Source: a virus. From it: DNA of 50,234 nt. The notes beneath the pieces were generated by a model. The model made no database searches, had not been told where the DNA came from, and worked only from the letters and a program-made list of their open reading frames with translations. Both the position numbers and the translations under genes were made by a program. The DNA lies in IMG/VR virus record IMGVR_UViG_3300042317_001400, positions 1 to 50,234 of that record, one strand, 5' to 3'. Below are positions 45,063-50,234 of the stretch, one piece after another (within the stretch, counting starts at the first letter, position 1; every line of letters starts with the position of its first letter).

Positions 45063-45070
45063 AGGAACGC
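45063..45070 (-). promoter_or_regulatory. GCGTTCCT start-associated element
   Basis: It ends 6 nt before ATG 45056. GCG and CGC flank TTCCTC. Confidence 0.55.
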
Positions 45071-45081
45071 TTATAGTCGGT

Positions 45082-46836
45082 TCAGGTTGCCAGATACTCC
45101 ATTGTGTCTAGCATTTCCTTTGCTGATGGCTTGCTGATCCCCTGTCTGGCGATAAGGCGTAGCAGGTTCTTTATGGTGCGACCACTGATTTGCGGGTGAC
45201 CATCCGCAGCAAATTCCTTCAGTGTTGGACGCTGGGCCATGCTGGTTAGAAATTGCTTGATCACGGATGCAGGAATGGTGAGCTTGAACAGTGTTGCAAA
45301 CTGATCAAAGATAGCCAGTGCGTGTGCGGCAGACGGGTAATCATAACGGATGACGGCGCTGCATCTGGACATGATGGCGTCGTCAATTTCCGTGGCGCGG
45401 TTGGTGGTCATGAAAATCACTCCGTTGAAGTACTCCAAAGTGCGCAGGAGTGTGCCCACTATCGCATTCTGTTTGATATCTGTGCCGCGTGCGCGAACGT
45501 AAATATCACACTCATCGATGAGCAGGACGGCGTTCCATCGCAAAGCGCGGGCGAATACTTCCTTGAGGTTTTTCTCGATGGCGTCAGGGCTCAGACCAAG
45601 CTGGTCGCTCTGCACCTTGTAAAGGATGGTCTGGCTACCCTCCGAGTAAGCTTCTGCCGACATAGTCTTACCCAATCCGGGGTTGCCGGTTGCCATGATA
45701 ATGGTACCGGCAGATTTGCCGCGCACGAAGTCTGCAGCGAGGGTGTCCGGGTTGCTGGTGAGCAACCGGATCAGCTGCTTGTGCGGATCGGGCAGGATGA
45801 GGCGCTCCACCAATCCGGTGTCGTACACGTATGCCTTAACCTTGTGCGGGGCCACCCACATGTGGCTGTGCGTCTCCAGATTGAATACGTACAGCCACGG
45901 GTGAATTGGAATGTGAAAGATGTCGGTATCATCCTCGGTACCCTCCTCGATGCTGCGCTTGAGAGCCGGAATGCGGAGGGTGGTCTCTTCGCCCCTGAGC
46001 CTGAGCGTTGGAACGTCGTTCACCACTTTGTACTCCGATGCGCCTAGTGTGGCATCGGCTACGGCCTTTTGCCGCTGAAGTGTGGTATCATCCTCATCCT
46101 CAGACTCAGACTCATCTATGACGCGCGTCACATATGTGAACTGCTGAAAGTGCTGCTTCCATAGCACCTCCCACTCCGCCACGTACTTGTCGTAGTTAGC
46201 CTTGAGCTCCGGCGCTTCAAAGACGAAGCCCTCGCGCGCCAGTATGTCTTCCACGGTTACCCCATACTTGGCCAGCTTCGCACTCGTTTCTTCAACCTGC
46301 GTGTTGCGAAGTGCTTCTGCTCGCCGAGCTGCATCGCGTTCACCCGCGCTGATCATTAGGTCATCCTGGTGAAAAGTCAGGTGCTTGTGTGTCTTACTGC
46401 CGCGTACGCTGGCAGCCAGTGACAGGGTTACCCGTGCCGGTTCTTCCCGATCACGTGTACAATTGGCAGGCGTATACGCGCACCCGGTTACCAACCATGG
46501 GGACGGCACCTCAGACTCAATGTCGAACAGCCACCGATTTGGTGATTGCACCAAGCAGGACTGCAGAATAGCTTCGCTCAACGTGTCGAGGCGCGTGCAC
46601 TTGTGCGTCTTTGGAGCCTTCATCACGCGTTCAAGCTGTGCCAGCTTTTGCAGGATGCCGTTGTACGCTTTGGGGTTGGCGCGTGCATGCTTGGCTAGTC
46701 GCACAATGTAATCCGGCGGCACCTCGTAGCTTTCGAAGACGGTATCATTATCCCATCGGGCAATTTCGACGGCAGCAGCCGTAATTCCCAGCTTGGTGAG
46801 TTCCTTGATTTGCTCGGATGTAAGTTTAAGTTGCAT
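45082..46836 (-). CDS. AAA+ ATPase
   Basis: A 584-residue protein with one AAA+ module in its C-terminal half: Walker A ATGNPGLGKT (382-391), Walker B VLLIDECD (437-444), sensor-1 FMTTNRATEIDD and an arginine-finger type SRC. The N-terminal ~350 residues contain a Cys/His-containing region and an acidic patch (ESESEDEDD) and are not recognised. AAA+ proteins of this sort remodel protein complexes. It lies in the replication-recombination run, but no direct partner is evident. ATG 46836 overlaps the previous stop (TAATG). Confidence 0.75.
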   Translation of the reverse strand: MQLKLTSEQIKELTKLGITAAAVEIARWDNDTVFESYEVPPDYIVRLAKHARANPKAYNGILQKLAQLERVMKAPKTHKCTRLDTLSEAILQSCLVQSPNRWLFDIESEVPSPWLVTGCAYTPANCTRDREEPARVTLSLAASVRGSKTHKHLTFHQDDLMISAGERDAARRAEALRNTQVEETSAKLAKYGVTVEDILAREGFVFEAPELKANYDKYVAEWEVLWKQHFQQFTYVTRVIDESESEDEDDTTLQRQKAVADATLGASEYKVVNDVPTLRLRGEETTLRIPALKRSIEEGTEDDTDIFHIPIHPWLYVFNLETHSHMWVAPHKVKAYVYDTGLVERLILPDPHKQLIRLLTSNPDTLAADFVRGKSAGTIIMATGNPGLGKTMSAEAYSEGSQTILYKVQSDQLGLSPDAIEKNLKEVFARALRWNAVLLIDECDIYVRARGTDIKQNAIVGTLLRTLEYFNGVIFMTTNRATEIDDAIMSRCSAVIRYDYPSAAHALAIFDQFATLFKLTIPASVIKQFLTSMAQRPTLKEFAADGHPQISGRTIKNLLRLIARQGISKPSAKEMLDTMEYLAT

Positions 46837-46955
46837 TAGTTGCTGGTGTTGGTGAATGAATCGGATAGGAGGCGCACCAGCTTTCTGGCTTGGCTGTGGG
46901 TGGCGCACGTGCCAACCACTACCTCGTCGCGCAGGAACGTGCGGGTGGTGGTCAT
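46836..46955 (-). CDS. 39-residue hypothetical protein
   Basis: It starts MTTTRTFLRDEVVVGTCAT and has a helical end (QARKLVRLLSDSF). ATG 46955 follows a CAA-rich leader (CCACAACAACA). Its stop overlaps the AAA+ start. Longer open sequence upstream lacks support. Confidence 0.5.
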   Translation of the reverse strand: MTTTRTFLRDEVVVGTCATHSQARKLVRLLSDSFTNTSN

Positions 46956-47191
46956 TGTTGTTGTGGTGTGTTGCGAAGGACTATCTGGTGGGTGCCCCGT
47001 TGCGCTTGCGCGGCAGTGGTGCAATTCCCGTTCGGCCATGACAATGCAGCCTACTTGGTACTTACTCGCGGTTCTCTGTCGGTCCCCGTTTGCAGGCGTG
47101 CTTCGCCTCTACCCACCAGATAACCCTTCGTTACCGGCATTCGCGTGGAGCGAGCCGATCTCGCTCCCCGCGTCTTGCCAGTTAGGGTGGA
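46956..47191. other. Gene-free region bounded by an inverted repeat
   Basis: There is no convincing gene in 236 bp. TATCTGGTGGGT (46982-46993) and ACCCACCAGATA (47111-47122) are perfect 12-bp inverted repeats enclosing 117 nt. Smaller hairpins occur inside (AGGCG with CGCCT near 47094) and outside (GGAGCGAG with CTCGCTCC near 47151-47171, just beyond the DUF932-like gene stop). Confidence 0.5.
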
Positions 47192-48454
47192 CTAGTTGGC
47201 AGATGCGATTTCGGGCAGGGCACCGGCCACGCCGGAGTTCGCGCCGACGATGTGCTTGAGGTAGAAGGCCTCAGGCGTCTCCTCGGGGCGGAGCATGTTC
47301 TCCAGATCGAAGCCGCCGGTGGCTGCGAGCAGCGGGCCGACGAACAGCGCGAGGCGGCGGCGGGAGCCTTCGTGAGCGTAGTGTGTGGCCACCTCGGTCG
47401 CGAAGTTGATCAGGCGATAGACGCTCATCTTTGTGGGCATCGAGCGGCGCACCTTGGCGGGCACCTGATCGAGGTTCGCGCTGCCATAGACACCCTCGAT
47501 GTCTCCGGCGAGCTTGTCGAGTGCGACCCGCACTTCCCATTCGGAGCATCCGCGCGTCCCGGAGTTCTCGGTGTCGAGGAATCCGTTCAGCGTCTTGCGC
47601 AGGCCGAAGTACTCATCCACGGAGGCCGGGCACTTGTTCGCCGCCACGAAGCGGTCGCTCAGTGCCTTGTAGCCTTCCTCGTGGTTGAAGCTGTTCAGGA
47701 AGCGGCGGAGGACGCCACCGGGGTTGAATCCCTCCTTATCGGCATCACCGAGCGGAATGCTGGTGCGGAACGCCGGAGCCATGGCGACCGCGCCATTGCT
47801 GCAAATCTGCCGCAGGATCGAGAGGAAGCTCGAGAGCTGGCCGTATCCGTCGAGCGGGGCGGAGAGCGTGAACTTGTTCTCCATGACGTCACTGCCGACC
47901 ATGAAGCTCGAAGCGAGCGACGGGGTGTGTGGTGAGTGGAGCTCACCGTCCGCATAGCGCACGTGCTGGAGGTTCACTCCGGCATCAGCCATGATGGTCA
48001 TGTAATCGTCGAGTGGCACGGCCACGGCCTTGGGGCCGGTGGCTGCGAGAACCTGCCGGGTGCCGTCCTTGAGCGTGGTGAGCGTGACGCGGCAGGCCGC
48101 ACGATGACCGCGTTCAAGGGCGCGGCTGATGACTTCGTCCGGTTCGAAGAGGCGGAAGATGGACTTGGACTGTCCGATCAGGCCGCTGAGGCTGTTGCCG
48201 AAGCGATCGCTGTAGCGGACGACCTGTCCGGCGATCTTGAGCTCCTTCACGTGGCGGCGGGCGCTGCTGCCCGCCTCGGTGAGGTCGAGCTTGATGTCTG
48301 CGAGGTCGATGTTGAGCTGCTCGATCTGCGGAATCATCGTGCCGGGGTGGCAGATGAGGTTGCTCGCCGGGGCCATGGGGTGGCTGCGGACGCGCATTTC
48401 GACTTCGGCGGCGATGGTGGCGGATTCGGTGCTGGTGTTTTCGGCGGTTGTCAT
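47192..48454 (-). CDS. DUF932-like protein
   Basis: A 420-residue protein. Segments GNSLSGLIGQSKSIFRLFEPDEVISRALE, ICSNGAVAMA, and a helical C-terminus resemble DUF932-type phage/plasmid proteins of unknown function. GC content is visibly higher than in neighbours, which suggests separate origin. The promoter at 48539-48567 lies ~85 bp upstream. The frame is open all the way to the promoter, where an ATC sits at the leaderless position. ATG 48454 is the first standard start. Confidence 0.6.
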   Translation of the reverse strand: MTTAENTSTESATIAAEVEMRVRSHPMAPASNLICHPGTMIPQIEQLNIDLADIKLDLTEAGSSARRHVKELKIAGQVVRYSDRFGNSLSGLIGQSKSIFRLFEPDEVISRALERGHRAACRVTLTTLKDGTRQVLAATGPKAVAVPLDDYMTIMADAGVNLQHVRYADGELHSPHTPSLASSFMVGSDVMENKFTLSAPLDGYGQLSSFLSILRQICSNGAVAMAPAFRTSIPLGDADKEGFNPGGVLRRFLNSFNHEEGYKALSDRFVAANKCPASVDEYFGLRKTLNGFLDTENSGTRGCSEWEVRVALDKLAGDIEGVYGSANLDQVPAKVRRSMPTKMSVYRLINFATEVATHYAHEGSRRRLALFVGPLLAATGGFDLENMLRPEETPEAFYLKHIVGANSGVAGALPEIASAN

Positions 48455-48483
48455 AGTGGGTTTCGCGAATTTCGCGTGATTTG

Positions 48484-48642
48484 CTATTGGTTGTTTGTCT
48501 GATTCCGGTTCTGCCGGGTGAAAGCTGCTGATGTGGGAACGTTAGCACAGGAACGCGAGGCTGTCAAGTCCGTGGTCTGTTGTGCGAAGAAGGCATTCAT
48601 TGAGGCTTGGTAATCGGCTTCGTGTGAGTATATCGTGTTCAT
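48484..48642 (-). CDS. 52-residue hypothetical protein containing an internal promoter
   Basis: MNTIYSHEADYQASMNAFFAQ, then a Thr/Asn/Gln-rich end. ATG 48642 overlaps the preceding stop (ATGA). The coding sequence includes the complete promoter at 48539-48567, whose hexamers are read as codons. No family was recognised. Confidence 0.5.
   Translation of the reverse strand: MNTIYSHEADYQASMNAFFAQQTTDLTASRSCANVPTSAAFTRQNRNQTNNQ
48539..48567 (-). promoter_or_regulatory. Sigma70-type promoter with leader
   Basis: TTGACA (48567-48562), 17 bp ending TGC, TAACGT (48544-48539). Six nt on is ATC instead of ATG. The nearest standard start is 84 nt downstream at 48454. Confidence 0.75.
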
Positions 48643-48860
48643 TGCCTGTTCGCGGTTGCGAGGAACTGTGCTGCGGTCTTCGGTGAATCAGCATCCTCAA
48701 TGCCGCAATCGGCATCGCATATCTGCACCTGTGCACATTGTACCTCAATGGAGCACCCCTCGCCAATTCCGGCACACGCTGCTGCGTCTCCGTAGGCTGC
48801 GACCAGTGCGGACTGGAGCGTGTCGATGGCTTGCTGGATTTGTTTGGCTGTTGGTCTCAT
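48639..48860 (-). CDS. Small Cys-rich protein
   Basis: A 73-residue protein starting MRPTAKQIQQAIDTLQ. After a helix it has five Cys (CAGIGEGC, CAQVQICDADC), a possible metal site. ATG 48860 is directly after the helicase stop codon. No family was recognised. Confidence 0.6.
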   Translation of the reverse strand: MRPTAKQIQQAIDTLQSALVAAYGDAAACAGIGEGCSIEVQCAQVQICDADCGIEDADSPKTAAQFLATANRQ

Positions 48861-50120
48861 TTACTCGGCTCCCGGATCGGCATTGCCCTGCTCCTGTGCC
48901 CGCTCGCGCTGCGCCGCCAGATCCTCATTGCGGCTGTCGCTGCTGGGCTTGAGGCGCACCGCTGGCTTCTTGATTACGCCGTTGGTGCTATCCCATTCCA
49001 CGCCCCGGCTGTAAGTGAGCATGTAGGCGTTGGGTTTGATGTCTCCACGCGCGTAAGCCTCGACCCGGCGTCCGCTGACCAGCGCGTATGCATGCCATGC
49101 TTTGTCGTTCGCGCCGATGGAGCGCCACTTGCCGTCCACCTGCAGATACTGCATGCGGGCCGAGGCCACGCGGGTGAATGGGTATCCGGCCTCGATAGAT
49201 TGCACGACGTTCTTCGCGATCCGCACACCATCCACTTCGAATAGGCGGAGCGCCCGCCCGCTCATCTGCGTGATGACGCTGCGGTGCTTGGAATCGCGCA
49301 CCCACACGGTCTGCAACTGCGGGCAATCGAATCCCTCGGTGAGCACGGCCATGGAGATCATCACATCGACCTTGCCATCTTCGAAGTCCTGCTGCTGCTG
49401 CTCGCGATTAGAAGATCCGGTCACCACCTCGGCGCGAATGCCTGCGGTTCGGAGGATTGCGGCGCAGTCTTCACATTCCTTGCGAGTTAAGAAGAAGATG
49501 ACGGACTGTCCCCATCGCTTCGGCTCGGCGAGGTATGTCTCGGCCACGGATTGCGGCGTCCATCTGCCGGAGATCGAGTAGTGATCGAACTGAGAGAGCC
49601 AGCCCTCTTGGATGAGGCGGTGATATCCGGCATCCTGCACGGTGACCTGAAAGCATAGGTCCATGCGGTCCGTGCGCAGCGGCGTAGCCGAGAGGCCGAT
49701 GCTCAAGTGTGGATTAATCGCAGAATGGAGACCTACAGCTGTGGAGCAGGCATTGTGCTGACACTCATCATGACACAGTACTCTCACCTTATACTTGGCG
49801 AGGAGCTGCTTCGGGTCCGCATCGAACATCGAGATGGTGTGCAAGTCGGGAACTTGAAACATCTCGGCATTGGTCTTCTCGACCATGGTCAGCAGATTGC
49901 GACGATGAGCAACCCACCCGAACCCCACCTCCTCCGGCGCGCAGCCGAACAGTTCCTGCGAATTCGCCTTGATGTCGGCCAGCGCCTGGATGCCTAAGAC
50001 TGACTTTCCGGCCCCTGTCGGAGCAACCACTAACTGGCTATTAACTCCTTTCCCCCAGTTGGCGTTAAGCTTCTCGCGGATTCGCTGCTGATAAGGCCTG
50101 TGCTGAAGTGTTTTAATCAT
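48861..50120 (-). CDS. SF2 DEAD/DEAH-type helicase
   Basis: A 419-residue protein with RecA-type lobes: P-loop APTGAGKS (33-40), DECQ box (118-121), motif III GLSATPLR near 138, VVTGSS and LTEGFD in lobe 2, and motif VI QMSGRALR near 285. The gene order RPYQQ at the start is the Q-like motif of restriction-type and UvsW-like helicases. It differs from the UvsW homologue at 132-1784. The start is fixed by a leaderless promoter. The C-terminal ~120 residues are unassigned. Confidence 0.8.
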   Translation of the reverse strand: MIKTLQHRPYQQRIREKLNANWGKGVNSQLVVAPTGAGKSVLGIQALADIKANSQELFGCAPEEVGFGWVAHRRNLLTMVEKTNAEMFQVPDLHTISMFDADPKQLLAKYKVRVLCHDECQHNACSTAVGLHSAINPHLSIGLSATPLRTDRMDLCFQVTVQDAGYHRLIQEGWLSQFDHYSISGRWTPQSVAETYLAEPKRWGQSVIFFLTRKECEDCAAILRTAGIRAEVVTGSSNREQQQQDFEDGKVDVMISMAVLTEGFDCPQLQTVWVRDSKHRSVITQMSGRALRLFEVDGVRIAKNVVQSIEAGYPFTRVASARMQYLQVDGKWRSIGANDKAWHAYALVSGRRVEAYARGDIKPNAYMLTYSRGVEWDSTNGVIKKPAVRLKPSSDSRNEDLAAQRERAQEQGNADPGAE

Positions 50121-50126
50121 GAACGA

Positions 50127-50155
50127 ATAATAGCAGGAGGCGTGACGCCTGTCAA
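50127..50155 (-). promoter_or_regulatory. Sigma70-type promoter, leaderless
   Basis: TTGACA (50155-50150), 17 bp ending TGC, TATTAT (50132-50127), 6 nt to ATG 50120. The stop TAA of the upstream gene is one base before the -35. Confidence 0.85.
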
Positions 50156-50156
50156 G

Positions 50157-50234
50157 TTACCCAAGGAACGCCTCTGCTGGTTGTTGACTGCGTCGTTTGC
50201 GCGGACGACGTTGCCCATTCGCGTCCGGGTAGCC
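50157..50234 (-). CDS. C-terminal end of an upstream gene
   Basis: An open frame of 25 codons then TAA at 50157-50159. Visible residues are basic (GQRRPRKRRSQQ) and end PAEAFLG. The stop lies one base before the promoter, as at other junctions, which supports it as a real gene end. Function cannot be judged. Confidence 0.55.
   Translation of the reverse strand, partial: GYPDANGQRRPRKRRSQQPAEAFLG

Noticed and set aside
47252-47935. Plus-strand 227-codon frame opposite the DUF932-like gene
   Set aside because: High GC leaves antisense frames open; the minus-strand frame is longer, has neighbouring genes coupled and domain-like segments.
1-50234. tRNA genes and CRISPR arrays
   Set aside because: No cloverleaf with a T-loop GTTC box and no regularly spaced repeats were seen on either strand; the repeats found are isolated duplications.

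Overview
The window is a gene-dense stretch of a large tailed-phage genome, most likely a myovirus with a T4-type core. It encodes relatives of T4 UvsW (helicase), gp41 (replicative helicase), gp61 (primase), gp32 (ssDNA-binding protein with the same His-Cys3 zinc spacing), UvsX (recombinase), probably UvsY, a gp26-type baseplate hub protein, a gp5-type spike protein and two gp55-type sigma-like proteins. Gene order is not that of T4. Most genes are on the minus strand, with short plus-strand islands at about 2.6-5.9, 7.2-8.5, 9.7-10.5, 18.6-19.4, 26.6-26.8, 30.5-32.7 and 35.5-37.0 kb. No tRNA, rRNA, CRISPR array, terminase, capsid or DNA polymerase gene was recognised. The host cannot be named. 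Near-consensus sigma70-type promoters and leaderless starts are compatible with several bacterial phyla, and the RNA ligase is of the type first known from Deinococcus.

Layout. 0-5.9 kb: UvsW helicase with a double-HNH protein inserted at its 5' end, a DUF4406-type nucleotide-associated protein, and small plus-strand early genes. 6-9.6 kb: two Dam-type methylases around an RNA ligase and a DUF5661-like gene. 9.7-15.5 kb: a second double-HNH protein, then DnaB/gp41-like helicase, sigma-like protein 1, primase and several very small genes. 15.6-26.5 kb: virion genes (tail collar/fibre, gp5-like spike) mixed with sigma-like protein 2, a RuvC-type resolvase, an adenosine-deaminase-family enzyme, a GIY-YIG endonuclease and an adenine methylase. 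26.5-37 kb: SWIB-domain protein, zinc-ribbon proteins, gp26-like hub protein with a probable frameshift, a TnpB relic, connector-type genes and a 725-residue tape-measure-like protein. 37-50 kb: two methylases, UvsX, SSB, UvsY-like protein, DinG-like helicase, AAA+ ATPase, DUF932-like protein and a second SF2 helicase.

Regulation is the most striking feature. Eleven sites have TTGACA (one TTGACG), exactly 17 bp, then TANNNT. At eight of them an ATG follows the -10 by 6-8 nt, so those mRNAs should be leaderless or nearly so. Several sit in a minimal junction of stop codon, C, TTGACA, 17 bp, -10, 6 nt, ATG. A second class of starts lacks a -10 but has GC(A/G)TTCCT or a close variant in exactly the same place, 5-7 nt before the start codon. 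Thirteen such sites were found on both strands. With two sigma-like proteins in the same window, this motif may be a phage-specific promoter or another start signal. Canonical Shine-Dalgarno sites also occur at some genes.

Mobile DNA has shaped the region. Two genes (uvsW and an adenine methylase) have a duplicated copy of their first 20-26 codons lying upstream of an inserted gene. A tail-protein gene abuts a GIY-YIG gene with a 74-bp overlap, a truncated TnpB with a 9-bp hairpin sits between virion genes, and a 26-bp tandem duplication cuts short a plus-strand gene.
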